64,000 nucleotides of DNA from the NCBI GenBank assembly GCA_003223935.1, contig QHXQ01000018.1, forward strand, positions 1 to 64,000, in the 5' to 3' direction. The notes under the pieces are model-generated. The model was not told the DNA's origin and did not search any database. It saw nothing but the letters and a program-made list of their open reading frames with translations. Made by a program: the position numbers and the translations under genes. Each line of letters begins with the position of its first letter. Within the stretch, counting starts at the first letter, position 1. Shown here in pieces: positions 1-9,306 of the stretch. This DNA is from Acidobacteriota bacterium. GTDB taxonomy: Bacteria; Acidobacteriota; Blastocatellia; Pyrinomonadales; Pyrinomonadaceae.

Positions 1-117
1 TGAGATCAGGTAGAGGGCGCGCCAACGGGTTTTCTCTTGTGCCTTTTGGCAAGCCAGATAACGGCGCTTGAGTTCTTCGGTTGTCAAATGAGCTTTGAGT
101 TCGATTCGTCTCCGCAT
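1..117 (-). mobile_element. IS630-type transposase, N-terminal fragment (runs off window)
   Basis: An ATG at 117 opens a frame that runs out of the window after 39 codons. It begins MRRRIELKAHLTTEEL and continues with a basic, helix-rich stretch ending KTRWRALYLIS. This resembles the N-terminal helix-turn-helix region of IS630/Tc1-type transposases, which recognises the element's terminal repeats. Only the N-terminus is visible, so the catalytic DDE domain cannot be checked and the gene may be whole or degenerate. The 200 bp downstream of the ATG (118-326) hold no gene I can support and are relatively AT-rich, as expected for an IS end plus promoter. The family assignment rests on resemblance of the first 39 residues only. 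Confidence 0.55.
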
Positions 118-326
118 GACGAATTCTTACTCGACCTTAGTTATTTTTGCAATTCGGTATAACATAGTTCTTGTTTATCTTTCTCTCATCCTTTGTCCGT
201 TTTTTACAACTGATGACGTGAAAGTTTCAATCCGTGAATGGGAGGTGCCGACGCCTAATTCCCGCCCACATGACCCGGAGGTCGCGCCGGACGTCGCCGT
301 CGTGGAAGTTAGTCATTAATCGTCGG

Positions 327-1511
327 CTAAGCTCCTTTCGCTTGCGTTCTTCCCCAAAGAAACAACGGTAGCGCGAAGAGTTGCAAGACAACGGAAAGGA
401 TGACAAGGGCCGGAATGGATCTGTCATAAAGGAATCCGAGCGCCGCGCTGCCTAGAAACCAGGCGATGCCAAAGCCTGTATCGAACAGACCAAACGCCGT
501 GCTTCGCTTGCCCGCCGACACGACGCCCGTCAGCACCGCCTTGAGTAGAGAGTCCTGTGCTCCCATGCCGACGCCCCAAAGCATCATGCCAACCAAAGCG
601 AACCCTGCGCTCCCCAGAAAAACGAAGGGCGCAAACAAGGCGGAGAGGAAGAAAGCGATAATCAATATGGGGAACCCGATTCTATCTAAAAGACGGCCAA
701 ACAGGAGAGCGGCCAGTGCTCCAACTCCCATAGCAACGGAATAGAAGACAGGGATTAAGTTTTGCGAGACGCTCGCGGCCTTTTGAAAATGGAAAGCGAT
801 CAATGAGAAATCGGCAAAGCCCGCGGCGATGAATGCTCCCGCCCCCAGATAGAGCCAGTACGCTTTGGGAAATCCTTTGGTCGCCAAGAACTGTGCGGAC
901 TTCTCTTCCAACTCATGAGGTCGGGGATACATGACCCGCGCGACGGCAAGCGTCCCCAAGCACAAGAGCGCCGAAAGAAGGAGCACGGCAAAGCCGTACC
1001 GATAGCCTCCTTGCAAATACAGAACCAGCGCGACGATTAAGGGACCAACCGTTGCGCCGCTTTGGTCGAGCGCCTCATTCAAACCGAACACCCAGCCGTG
1101 GCCTATCGACTTCCCGGCATAGGAGATCATTGTATCCACTGAAGGCTTTCTAATTGCTCGCCCAGTTCGTTCCGCAATGATCAGAGCTGCCGCGACCGGC
1201 CAGTTGCCAGCAAGAGCAAGCGCCGGGACAGCAAGCATGTTGACGGCATACCCGACGAAAGCCACGAGCCAGTACCTGTGTGTTTTGTCCGCCAGAAAGC
1301 CAGAGACGGAGCGCAGGCCGTAGCCGAGTAGCTCGCCGAAACCCACCACGATTCCGATCACGGTCGCGCTCGCGCCGAGCGAACCGAGGAAAGGCCCGGT
1401 GATGCTGCGCGCGCCTTCGTATGTGAGATCGGCGAAGAGATTGACGATCCCAATGACGAGCACAAACCTGAAGGCTAATTTCGCCAGCCCTGTCCGGCTG
1501 TTCTTATTCAT
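327..1511 (-). CDS. MFS transporter (12-TM efflux-type)
   Basis: A 394-residue, very hydrophobic protein with about 12 membrane helices arranged as two six-helix halves. It has an early acidic motif (NLFADLTYEGARS) in the first helix and loop motifs typical of the major facilitator superfamily, such as GFLADKTHR around residue 88. The length is normal for MFS proteins. It acts in the inner membrane; the substrate cannot be told from sequence. It lies about 70 bp downstream of the DoxX gene on the same strand, so it may be the last gene of the PadR-hemerythrin-DoxX-MFS run. That grouping would suggest a PadR-controlled detoxification or redox-stress set, which is inference. The start is the ATG at 1511; a purine-rich GGAAGGG lies just upstream. 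Confidence 0.85.
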   Translation of the reverse strand: MNKNSRTGLAKLAFRFVLVIGIVNLFADLTYEGARSITGPFLGSLGASATVIGIVVGFGELLGYGLRSVSGFLADKTHRYWLVAFVGYAVNMLAVPALALAGNWPVAAALIIAERTGRAIRKPSVDTMISYAGKSIGHGWVFGLNEALDQSGATVGPLIVALVLYLQGGYRYGFAVLLLSALLCLGTLAVARVMYPRPHELEEKSAQFLATKGFPKAYWLYLGAGAFIAAGFADFSLIAFHFQKAASVSQNLIPVFYSVAMGVGALAALLFGRLLDRIGFPILIIAFFLSALFAPFVFLGSAGFALVGMMLWGVGMGAQDSLLKAVLTGVVSAGKRSTAFGLFDTGFGIAWFLGSAALGFLYDRSIPALVILSVVLQLFALPLFLWGRTQAKGA

Positions 1512-1580
1512 CCCTTCCTCTTTTGAAGCGTAATGGCGCGCAGCCCCTCTTGTGAGCCGCGCGCGGGGGAGTTGTTAGGA

Positions 1581-2030
1581 TCAGCCATCGCGGGGAACTG
1601 CGCTCAATGAAAGGCGCGCATCAATAGACCACGCGCCCGCTCCGACCATAAGCAAGAAGAGTGCGCCGAGCAGCATCGCATAATCAACGCGCGCTTCATG
1701 AGCCATCGCCCAGAACCCGCTCTTGAGGAGTATGGGAATCTTCGTCGTCGAGATGGCGACCAGCATATCTATGATGAGCGGGATGGCCGCCAGACGAGTC
1801 AGCAGCCCGATGAGCATCAGCGCGCCGCAGACTATTTCAACCACGCCGACGAACGGGGCCATGATCTCAGGCGACGGAATACCGATCTTTGTGAAGCGGC
1901 CGACGCCGAGGTCGGCGGGAAACAGAAACTTCTGGATGCCTTCGGAGAGAAAGACCGCGCCCACGACGAGACGGATGAGGATCACGACGCCGGGTGCGCT
2001 CGTTCGAGTTATCTTCCGCCAGAAACTCAT
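1581..2030 (-). CDS. DoxX family membrane protein
   Basis: A 149-residue protein with four hydrophobic segments and the DoxX-type start (LIRLVVGAVFLSEGIQKFLFP), followed by a glycine-rich motif (GVVEIVCGALMLIGLLTRLAAIP). DoxX-family proteins are small four-helix inner-membrane proteins linked to quinone or thiol redox reactions; most bacterial members have no proven function. The gene is 18 bp downstream of the hemerythrin-domain gene on the same strand and is probably cotranscribed with it and with PadR. That points to a role in redox or oxidative stress, but this is context only. Length and motif order are normal for the family. Confidence 0.85.
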   Translation of the reverse strand: MSFWRKITRTSAPGVVILIRLVVGAVFLSEGIQKFLFPADLGVGRFTKIGIPSPEIMAPFVGVVEIVCGALMLIGLLTRLAAIPLIIDMLVAISTTKIPILLKSGFWAMAHEARVDYAMLLGALFLLMVGAGAWSIDARLSLSAVPRDG

Positions 2031-2048
2031 GCCGACACCTCCTGCCTA

Positions 2049-2843
2049 TTATGTGCCCGACACCTTCGGCGGGGGCGGAGCTGTGAACCGGGAGATGTCG
2101 GCGAGTCCGAGGCTGCCTTCGATGTCGGCGATCTGCTTGACCGCCGCCTCGTAGCCGTCCGAGCCGAACTGCTCTTTTTCGATGTCCTCGAACTTGTCGC
2201 CCATCTCGTCGTACTGCTTGGCCGTCATCGTCTGCTTCCAGGCGGGGAAGATGATCGTGTCTTCTCTCGCGGCGTGATGCTGATACATGAGTACAAAAGC
2301 ATCCAGTGACTTCGCTAACTCCACGGCGTTCGCCGCGCCGAGTTTCGCGCCCCGTGTGATCGCGATGACGTACTCAGTTATCTCGCGCCCGCGATTGTGC
2401 TGCACGACGAGGATGTCAGGGTAGCTCGCAGCCTGACCGCCCGCCTGCTTAACCGCCGGGAAGATGTACGCCTCTTCGAGCTTCTTCTCGTGATAGTCCT
2501 CGCCGAAGGAGCGAAACAGCTTGGCGGTTTTCTGTAAAGCGTCGGGTGGAACATCGGAAGCGTTCGCGCGCAGTTTCTCGGCTGCCGCCCTGTACACGAG
2601 AAGCGCGCGCCTCAACACGCCGTGCTCGCGCATCAGGTCTTCGGTCGCGGTGACTTCGATGCCCTTCTGATTCTCGTCGCTCTTGGCTGACGACTGGCTG
2701 TTTGTCTGCTGCCCAGACTGGTTTCTATTTCCGCCAGCGCAACTGCTCATGACAAGTCCGGCCCCGACAATAGCTGAGGCGCGCAAGAATTCGCGCCGCG
2801 TGTTTTTCTCTTTCATCTTCGCTTCCTCGAACGTGAATTTCAT
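2049..2843 (-). CDS. Tat-exported lipoprotein-like hemerythrin-domain protein
   Basis: A 264-residue protein. After a short lead it carries a twin-arginine motif (TRREFLRASAIVGAG) followed by SSC, so it looks like a Tat-exported lipoprotein. A hemerythrin/HHE four-helix bundle follows, with metal-ligand-like residues in EHGVLRRA, HEKKLEEAYIFP, QHNRGREI and YQHHAAREDTIIFPAW. Such domains bind a di-iron centre and sense or scavenge O2, NO or peroxide. The ATG at 2843 overlaps the stop of the upstream PadR gene by 4 bp (ATGA), which favours this start through translational coupling; an internal ATG at 2816 would place the Tat motif closer to the N-terminus. A Ser/Gln/Asn-rich linker (about residues 40-60) joins the signal to the domain. 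Likely controlled by PadR. Confidence 0.82.
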   Translation of the reverse strand: MKFTFEEAKMKEKNTRREFLRASAIVGAGLVMSSCAGGNRNQSGQQTNSQSSAKSDENQKGIEVTATEDLMREHGVLRRALLVYRAAAEKLRANASDVPPDALQKTAKLFRSFGEDYHEKKLEEAYIFPAVKQAGGQAASYPDILVVQHNRGREITEYVIAITRGAKLGAANAVELAKSLDAFVLMYQHHAAREDTIIFPAWKQTMTAKQYDEMGDKFEDIEKEQFGSDGYEAAVKQIADIEGSLGLADISRFTAPPPPKVSGT

Positions 2844-3145
2844 CCTTCCTCGAACAAGTCACCGACCAACTCTCGGACTTTGACCTTAGCCGCTTCGAGC
2901 GCCTTCCGCCCGGCAGGCGTCGCACGGTAAAGGCGACGCACCTGTCGCCCCTCTCGTTTCTCCGAAGCGCGCAGGTAACCTTTGTGCTCTAAGCCGTGTA
3001 GGATAGGGTAGAGGGTTCCGGGACTGAGCTTATAGCCGTGCCGCCCCAACTCCTCAATGATCCCCAAGCCGAAGAGCGGCGCTCGCGTGGCGTGATAGAG
3101 AATGTGCAGGCGGATCATTCCCGAATAGAGTGCTTTGTCACCCAT
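2840..3145 (-). CDS. PadR family transcriptional regulator
   Basis: A 101-residue winged-helix protein with PadR features: the core GLGIIEELGRHGYKLSPGTL, then YPILHGLEHKGYL, then the beta-wing RQVRRLYRATPAG. PadR proteins are dimeric repressors that often respond to small phenolics or drugs; the N-terminal 90 residues are the DNA-binding winged helix. This short form lacks a large C-terminal domain, as in the PadR-s1 type. Its stop overlaps the start of the hemerythrin gene by 4 bp. A perfect interrupted palindrome about 23 bp upstream of its start is a probable autoregulatory operator. It is the likely controller of the downstream hemerythrin-DoxX-MFS genes. Confidence 0.9.
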   Translation of the reverse strand: MGDKALYSGMIRLHILYHATRAPLFGLGIIEELGRHGYKLSPGTLYPILHGLEHKGYLRASEKREGRQVRRLYRATPAGRKALEAAKVKVRELVGDLFEEG

Positions 3146-3167
3146 CGCTCTGGATTGTCCGCATAAG

Positions 3168-3197
3168 TTATCGCATTCCGTTGTCGGAAAACGATAA
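3168..3197. promoter_or_regulatory. PadR-type palindromic operator
   Basis: Two matching half-sites read TTATCG-CA-TTCCG and CGGAA-AA-CGATAA around a TTGT centre, so 11 of 13 positions per arm pair symmetrically. It lies 23 bp upstream of the PadR start codon, where a repressor would block transcription of the padR-hemerythrin-doxX run. Binding by PadR is inferred from position and symmetry, not shown. Confidence 0.55.
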
Positions 3198-3361
3198 TGT
3201 AATTGACATTTACGGTAACTCTATAAAGGCATAAATATACTTGACTCATCGGCCTGACGGATTCATCGATAATTCGGGACGTGCTAACCATGGATGGAGG
3301 ATGTACTAGGCGCTTTTGCAGACTATGAGGCGATCAAAGAGACACAGGTGAAACAGATGAG

Positions 3362-5503
3362 TTATTGCCCAAAGAAGATATTATTGATTGCTTCCACTTT
3401 CACGCGCGCCAGCGAAGTGTATACCTCGGGCACGACGATCTCCTCAGAGCCATCGTTGGACGTGTCTTCAGCCAGCACATACGGAAAAGTGTCGCCGCCG
3501 TCCCTAGACAGGGTAATCCTCACGCGCTGACAGTTGATGGGCGGCTGATCTGTATTAGCCACATCCCACCTCACCGTTTGCACTGTGTCTTGTGTCTAGA
3601 CCACTTCTCCGCACCCGAGAGGGCCACAGGGTCTGGGGTTTGGGTCAGTGACGACGAATGGCCCGGCGGCGGCGTGTGACTGAAGATCAACGATGCCTTG
3701 ACCTATACCGCCGCGGTTGTCACGCACTGTTGCCCTAAACCTCAAGAAGCGCGTAGTGGTCGGCAGCGTCTCTCCGGTCAGACAGTTGATAGGATTCCCA
3801 ACGGCATCGGAGGCACACACATAAGTCGCCGGCGGGTTGTTGGCGTTGGCGAGGATGTATTGCAGTTGCGGAAACGTCCGCGAAAAAGTGCTGGTATTCG
3901 CGGGCAGTGGCGCTGGAGCGATTGGCCGGAAGAGGGGTCGGCTGCCGTCGTCACCTTCGGGCGGAGAAGCCGTGCCCATGTCATCCTCTTCCCAAGTGTA
4001 AGTGATAGCGTCTCCATCCGGATCATTGGCCCCGGTAGCAGTCAAGGTGAAAGGGGTGCGGCTGGGAATGTCAATCACGGGGCCCGGTAGCGGCTGGAAC
4101 CCCGGCGCCCTATTACCTGTATCCGATTCTGCGTCGCAAGAGCCAGCAAGGTGTAGATCCAACTCGATCAGGTTTTCGCCGTTGAAGTAATTATCTCGGC
4201 CTAGTTGCAAATCTTCCGGACTGCAACCGCCCGCATAAGACATGAGGGTCGAGCCGCTGCCAACTTCGTAGGCCGTCGGCCCGTTGCGTTGGCTGCCGCC
4301 ATTAAAATTGCCGCAGAATCCGGACGTGCTGTTGAAGATGTGATGCGCGCCGAGTTGGTGGCCAAGTTCATGAGCCGTGATGTCAACGAAATTGCCCGTC
4401 GAAGCGCCCTTGCCTTTTCGCGCGTTGTCGCAGACCCCGCCGATGTTCGCTAAACCGCCGACGTTAGGGCCATCAAAAACTTGACCGAGATCGTAATTGT
4501 CATCGCCAATGACTGATTGCAGGTTGCTCTGATTCTCACCAATCAAGCTATTAAGGTTGCCGCTGGTGTACGGGTCAGTTGTGCCATCCGTGTAAATGAT
4601 GGAGTTCTCATTTCCGATCAAAGTCAGCCGAACGCTTATTTCTTGTGCGTAAATTGCATTTACTCCGTTAATCGTCGTAGTGATGGCTGATAGTGCCGAA
4701 GCGACGGTGCCACCCTGCGCGGCCGTATATTCGCCCGTCGCCGCGATGGCCAAACGATAGGTGTGCAGGTTGCCGTCGAAGCCTGCGGAGTTATGCCTTT
4801 TCGCTGAGCAGAGAGCTTCGCCAACTCTTCTGGTTTGGGCGGCGCGGAGTCCTCGTCGGTGACGAAGCAGTGGGCGGAAGCTTCGGCCGGATTATCCTTC
4901 TGGTAATAGCTGATGTAAACGCTTGCGTCGCCGCGCGCGCGTAAGGGGCGATGAGGATTGTGCCTTGCGATGAAAGAATGATCGCTTGAAAGCCGTTGTA
5001 CGTCAGGTCGAAGCGCGTGGTGATGGTCGGGTCGTCAACGCCGCGCCCGCTATAGGTCTTGATCTCCGGATACTTCGCCGCCAGCGCAGGCTCCAGCATC
5101 GGCGACTCGACGATCTTGAAACGGCCGAACGAGCCATCCGGCAAAGGCAGGGTCAACTCAACTGGCGCGCGCTTAGCCTTTCGGTGAACGCCAGCGGGGC
5201 TTGTTCGATCAAGCCGCGTAACACATCCCTGTTCAGACGCAGCGTGCGATAGGCCGTGGGCACGACCTCGCGCTGGCCCTTGACGGACAGTGAGCTTTCG
5301 TCCACGTCTGCCCACAGTCCGTCTGTCGATCTCTGGCCTGCCTGCTGCGCTGACGCAGCAGCCCACGAGTGCCGACCGGCCAAGATGACGCCCACTCTAA
5401 CCGCGAGCAGGCACGCCGCCACAGTTAGCACTCGCCGCAGACGCGCGCGCGGCTGACGTGAATTTTCTATTGGCTGTTGGTAGATCGATCTGCTTTCTTT
5501 CAT
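3362..5503 (-). pseudogene. Broken secreted reprolysin-type zinc metalloprotease
   Basis: One family can be followed through several pieces. The N-terminal signal and prodomain run from 5503 (MKESRSIYQQP, a hydrophobic segment near residues 25-40) to about 5165. The prodomain then continues in another frame to about 4850, and the catalytic and C-terminal parts lie in a third frame from about 4830 to 3596. The catalytic part carries the zinc site HELGHQLGAHH (about 4340-4375), a Met-turn-like MSYAGGC, and PKD-like repeats. A TAG at 3596-3598 interrupts the frame, and the same frame resumes as TQDTVQTVRWDVANT and ends IFFGQ at 3362. Two frameshifts plus an in-frame stop mean no full-length product is expected. 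Intact relatives are secreted proteases; here the gene looks decayed. Assembly errors could explain single lesions but hardly all three. Confidence 0.75.
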
Positions 5504-5608
5504 AACGAGTCGCCCGCGCACGTTAGTCGAGTAATAAGACGGCAGAAATTAAGTACGGCAGCGGGCACAAGCGTCTGCGTTAGGTCTCGCGCTCGGCGGC
5601 CGATCTCT

Positions 5609-8431
5609 TTAGGGATTGGGACTGCCGAATCTGAGCCGGTACTCGGTCGAATTCATAAACCCGTTGACCATCGTGCGAATGTCACCGCCTTGCAAGACTC
5701 TGAGCCACGCCTGATAGCCGGCCGCCTCTGGCTTGCGCCGCAAGTAGCCGTAGTACTGCATCGCCACAAACGCATTGTTGAACTCGGCCGCACTCACCTG
5801 ATCTGAGTCCGCGATGGCACGTAAAACCTGTGCGCGCGCGAGCGTGTTATTGTCCAGTTGGTTGATGAGATCGGCGCTCGTCAGCGTCACCTTCTGCGTG
5901 CCGTCCGGCTGTTGCGGGTCGGGCGTGTTGATCTGCGTGAGTTGGTATTTGCCGAGCAGCGTGTTGACGAAGTTCGCATTTGACAGTTGCTCGTAGGCGC
6001 TTTGAAACTCTTGGCGCGCAGTGAAGTTGACCGCCAGTTGCGCCTTGCGCGCAAAGACCTCTTCGGGGGTCGCGCCTGCCACGAAGCTCATGTCTGAGAT
6101 GATCTCCGGGTATTCGGGCAGACGGTTAAAGGCCAGTTTGTAGAAGCGAAAGACGTAGAAGCCTTTCAACTGAAACTCCGGCGAGCCGAAGAAAGATTGC
6201 GAGACGAGGATGCGATCACAGGCCGGGTTGTTGTTCACATCCGAGCAGTTGTTCAAGACATTGAGCCATGCTTGGAAGCCCGCCGGCTCAGGTTCGCGGG
6301 AGAGGAAGTCGAGGTATTGCTCGCGGACGAAAAAGGATGAGGCGAAGATCGGGTTCGGCGCGCCCGCCACATCGTTGTCATGGATGGTGACAGTGGCGAT
6401 GGCGGGCGGGCCGATGGTGGCGCTCGCGCCGTTCATGAGCTTGACTTGGAAAGTTTCGTCGCCTTCGACGCGCACATCATCAATGATCGGAACTGTGATC
6501 GTCTTGCTCGCCTCACCCGGAGCGAAAGAGAGCGTGCCGACGGCGGTGGCGAAGTCGCAGCGCCCGTAAGCTCCGCCGTGATTGTTCGTCGTGTCGGCAC
6601 ACCCGACGGTGAACGTATCGGTGTCGGCTGTTTGATAATCAACGGAGGATGTGTTGGAAGTGTCGCCGGTGCGCGTGACGGTGAGCGTGACCCGCCCGCC
6701 GCCTTCGTTCACTATGTAGCTGGGCGAACTGAACTGCATCATCAAGGCCCCGGCCTGCGTGACTGTGAAGGTCTGTCCGGCAATCGTCAGTGTCCCGACG
6801 CGCGGCGTGGTGGCCGGGTTGGCGGCGACTGAGTAAGTGATCTGGCTATTACCTGTGCCGCTGCCGCTTGATGTGAGCGTGATCCAAGGCGCATTACTCA
6901 CCGCCGTCCAACAAGCGCCGTCCGGCACGGTCACCAAGTTCAGACTGTCGTTACCGCCCGGGCCGGGGAAATTCTGATCCGCCGGGAAGAGGAAGAAACC
7001 GTAGAAGGCTTGCGCGAACTCCGAAGTGTTGCCGGCAGGATCGGTCGCCGTCGCCGTGATTGAGGGCGAGGGGCAGTTGGGCTGCGGCGGCAGGTTGATG
7101 TTGAAGTTCGCGCTGCCCTGTGCGTCGGTCGTCACTGTGGTCGAGCCGAGAAAATCCTTGCCTTGACCTTGACCGAACGGGTCGCTTCTGAGGCTGTTGA
7201 AGAATTCGATGCGGAACTGCGTGTTGGGCGTGGAGTTGAGCGTGCCTTGCACGTCGGTGTTGTTGGTGGAACTGCTGACAGCGGTCAGCACCGGGAAGTT
7301 TTGCAGCTTGTTAGGGCCGTCGTGGCCGGCTGAATCGTTGAAGGTCACTAGGTCATCGCCCAAGTCAATGCCCATGACTCGGTTCGAGAAGATCGAATTC
7401 GCAAGGATGGCGTTGCCCGTGCTCAGCGGGTTATCGAGATTACTATTGGCGAGGGCGATGCCGGTGCGGTTGAAGGCAATCGTGTTGCCCGCGCCGTTGT
7501 CCGCGCCGCCGATCTGATTGTTGCTGCCGTCTTCGATAAGGACGCCTTTGGACGTGTTGGCGAGCGGCTGAGCGCCGGTCGCGTCCGTGCCGATCAGGTT
7601 GCCTTGCACACGGTTGCCGGTTGCGCCGTCACCGGCGATGACAAGGCCGTTGCCGTTACCTGAGATCAAATTGCGCGCTGATGCGTTCGTGCCGCCGACG
7701 AGGTTGTTCGACGCATTGGCGATGCGGACGCCGGCTGACGCAGAGACGCTCAAGGGGGCCGTGCCCGCCGCATTCGGGCCGACGTAGTTGCCGACGACAG
7801 TGTTGCCGGTCGCGCCGTCGCCGATGATGAGCACGTTATCATTGGCGTTGCCGGAGATGACGCTGCGCGCCGCAGGTGTAGTGCCGCCGATGATGTTGTT
7901 AGGCGAATTGTTGATAAGGACGCCGACGCCGTTACTGCTAGCGAGCGCGCCGCTACTGTCTGTGCCGATGTAATTGCCTTCGAGCGTGTTGCCGCCCAAG
8001 CCTGCGAGCAGAATGCCTGCGCCGTCGAAGCCGTGGATGGAGAGGCCGCGCACGATGCTGGCTTCCGTTGTGATGGTCAAGCCGTTCGCGCCCGCGCCGG
8101 CATTGCTGCCATCTAGTTCGATGAGCGGGTGGTCGGTGAAGCCGGGTTGAGTCGTAGCGTCAATCGTGACGGCGTCGGAAACTTCCGGCAGCGGCGAAGC
8201 GAGCCGGATGATGCGCGGGCCTGTGCCGGGGATATTGAAGCCGATGGTATCTGCGCCCGCGTTGGCGTTTGAGTCAATGATCGCTTGGCGCAAAGAGCCT
8301 GCGCCGCTGTCGTTGGTGTTCGTGACGACAAAGGCAGCCGCGCGCACACGTCTGAGGCTCACGTGCTCGGACAGCAACAGACTTAGGGCCAACGCTATGC
8401 CGACGAGGAAACTAATATATCTGCGGTTCAT
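5609..8431 (-). CDS. Secreted multidomain beta-helix / BACON / Calx-beta / DUF4214 protein
   Basis: About 940 residues from the ATG at 8431 (MNRRYISF), chosen over an upstream ATG at 8467 because it places the signal peptide at the N-terminus. Order: signal peptide; a right-handed parallel beta-helix beginning VVTNTNDSGAGSLRQAI with many NxIGG-type coils (about residues 35-370); an Ig-like stretch with an all-beta BACON-type segment (WTAVSNAPWITL, ending TFTVTQAG, about 495-555); a Calx-beta domain (YIVNEGGGRVTLTVTR to DDVRVEGDETFQV); and two C-terminal DUF4214 repeats (FVREQYLDFLSREPEPAGFQAWL and YYGYLRRKPEAAGYQAWL). Such proteins are exported and are thought to act in adhesion or cell-surface structure. 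It is the largest intact gene of the left region. No catalytic site is evident. Confidence 0.8.
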   Translation of the reverse strand: MNRRYISFLVGIALALSLLLSEHVSLRRVRAAAFVVTNTNDSGAGSLRQAIIDSNANAGADTIGFNIPGTGPRIIRLASPLPEVSDAVTIDATTQPGFTDHPLIELDGSNAGAGANGLTITTEASIVRGLSIHGFDGAGILLAGLGGNTLEGNYIGTDSSGALASSNGVGVLINNSPNNIIGGTTPAARSVISGNANDNVLIIGDGATGNTVVGNYVGPNAAGTAPLSVSASAGVRIANASNNLVGGTNASARNLISGNGNGLVIAGDGATGNRVQGNLIGTDATGAQPLANTSKGVLIEDGSNNQIGGADNGAGNTIAFNRTGIALANSNLDNPLSTGNAILANSIFSNRVMGIDLGDDLVTFNDSAGHDGPNKLQNFPVLTAVSSSTNNTDVQGTLNSTPNTQFRIEFFNSLRSDPFGQGQGKDFLGSTTVTTDAQGSANFNINLPPQPNCPSPSITATATDPAGNTSEFAQAFYGFFLFPADQNFPGPGGNDSLNLVTVPDGACWTAVSNAPWITLTSSGSGTGNSQITYSVAANPATTPRVGTLTIAGQTFTVTQAGALMMQFSSPSYIVNEGGGRVTLTVTRTGDTSNTSSVDYQTADTDTFTVGCADTTNNHGGAYGRCDFATAVGTLSFAPGEASKTITVPIIDDVRVEGDETFQVKLMNGASATIGPPAIATVTIHDNDVAGAPNPIFASSFFVREQYLDFLSREPEPAGFQAWLNVLNNCSDVNNNPACDRILVSQSFFGSPEFQLKGFYVFRFYKLAFNRLPEYPEIISDMSFVAGATPEEVFARKAQLAVNFTARQEFQSAYEQLSNANFVNTLLGKYQLTQINTPDPQQPDGTQKVTLTSADLINQLDNNTLARAQVLRAIADSDQVSAAEFNNAFVAMQYYGYLRRKPEAAGYQAWLRVLQGGDIRTMVNGFMNSTEYRLRFGSPNP

Positions 8432-8721
8432 AACCTCTCTCTGCTCCATCCGCTTGCCGGTTCGCAACGAAGCGGATGTGTCCGACCGGCACTCAACAGA
8501 ATTCTCCTCTGCTTAACGCTCGGGCGCGCGCCCGCTCATTAAAGTGGCGACGCGAGACCGACTATTGGTGCGCGTGATTTAAGCACCGCAGGCGGGCGCG
8601 TGATAACTACGCAAACAGGTAGGGCGAGCCGAGGTGAGCCACGTTCGCCGCTCGCAGTTTCCGCATCACACTCCGCCCGCCGACGCTTCAAGGCGGCTAT
8701 CCGTTTGAACAGGCCACGCGG
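8432..8721. other. Intergenic region without a recognised gene
   Basis: This stretch between the beta-helix gene and the cytochrome gene contains no supported ORF. It includes a short GC palindrome near 8523-8534 (GGGCGCGCGCCC), which could be a weak transcription end for the cytochrome gene or simply chance in GC-rich DNA. The promoter of the beta-helix gene should lie near 8450-8520, but I see no clear -35/-10 pair. Confidence 0.4.
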
Positions 8722-9306
8722 CTACTGCGGGTAGCCCGGACGGGACGGGATCGCGCTCAGGTACTCGTAGATGGCCCTGAGGTCTCGGTCGGTCATCTTG
8801 CTGAAGACCGGCCACGGCATGACTTGCAAAAGGTCGTGGTCATACGAAGGCGCGTTCGGCGGGAGCTTGTCGTCGTCCGCGCCCGTGCGGATGATGTGCC
8901 GGAACTGGTCGAAGGTCAGCCCCGCCGGCAGCCCCTCGGCGTTCGGCGTTAGATTCCGGCTGATGAAGGGGCCGAAGGCCTGCCCACCCGCCAGGTAGCC
9001 GTCCGTATTCACCTGCTCGGGCTGGCCGAGGAATGGGTTGCCGCCGAACTTGAAAGAGGGGTTGGTGTGGCACTCGTTACACGACCCTTGGGCGTTGACG
9101 ATATAGCTGCCCAAGCCGACGAGCGCGCGGTTCTTCCCCGCAAGGTTGAGTGGGACGGGTGCGATGGCGAAGCCGCGCTCGATCTTGCTAGCTTCGTCGT
9201 CATCAGCCTTAACTTTTTGACCGCGCGCGCTAAAGTCCGCGACGCAGACGAGCACGGCGGCGAGGGTGAAAGCGAAGAGTGTCGTTAGCTGGATGTTCCG
9301 TTTCAT
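8722..9306 (-). CDS. Secreted mono-heme cytochrome c family protein
   Basis: A 194-residue protein with an N-terminal membrane or signal helix (residues 5-22) and one heme attachment site CNECH at residues 76-80. The segment from GLGSYIVNAQGSCNECHTNPS to the C-terminal MTDRDLRAIYEYLSAIPS is typical of small class I-like cytochromes c found as electron carriers or fused to periplasmic dehydrogenases. One heme is attached by the two Cys, with His as proximal ligand; a late methionine (in QVMPWPVFSKM) may be the distal ligand. The start ATG at 9306 overlaps the stop of the upstream gene (9303), so the two are likely translated together. It acts in the periplasm. The redox partner is unknown. Confidence 0.8.
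   Translation of the reverse strand: MKRNIQLTTLFAFTLAAVLVCVADFSARGQKVKADDDEASKIERGFAIAPVPLNLAGKNRALVGLGSYIVNAQGSCNECHTNPSFKFGGNPFLGQPEQVNTDGYLAGGQAFGPFISRNLTPNAEGLPAGLTFDQFRHIIRTGADDDKLPPNAPSYDHDLLQVMPWPVFSKMTDRDLRAIYEYLSAIPSRPGYPQ

Noticed and set aside
1698..2309. 203-codon plus-strand ORF opposite DoxX and hemerythrin genes
   Set aside because: It is a high-GC shadow frame of two real minus-strand genes; its residues (Arg/Asp/His rich) show no fold or family.
3294..3530. Plus-strand ORF of 78 codons opposite the reprolysin pseudogene
   Set aside because: Only its 5' end lies outside the pseudogene; the remainder is the reverse of coding sequence and is not protein-like.
5609..8431. Short repeats in the beta-helix gene as mobile or regulatory repeats
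   Set aside because: They encode successive beta-helix coils and are explained by the protein fold.
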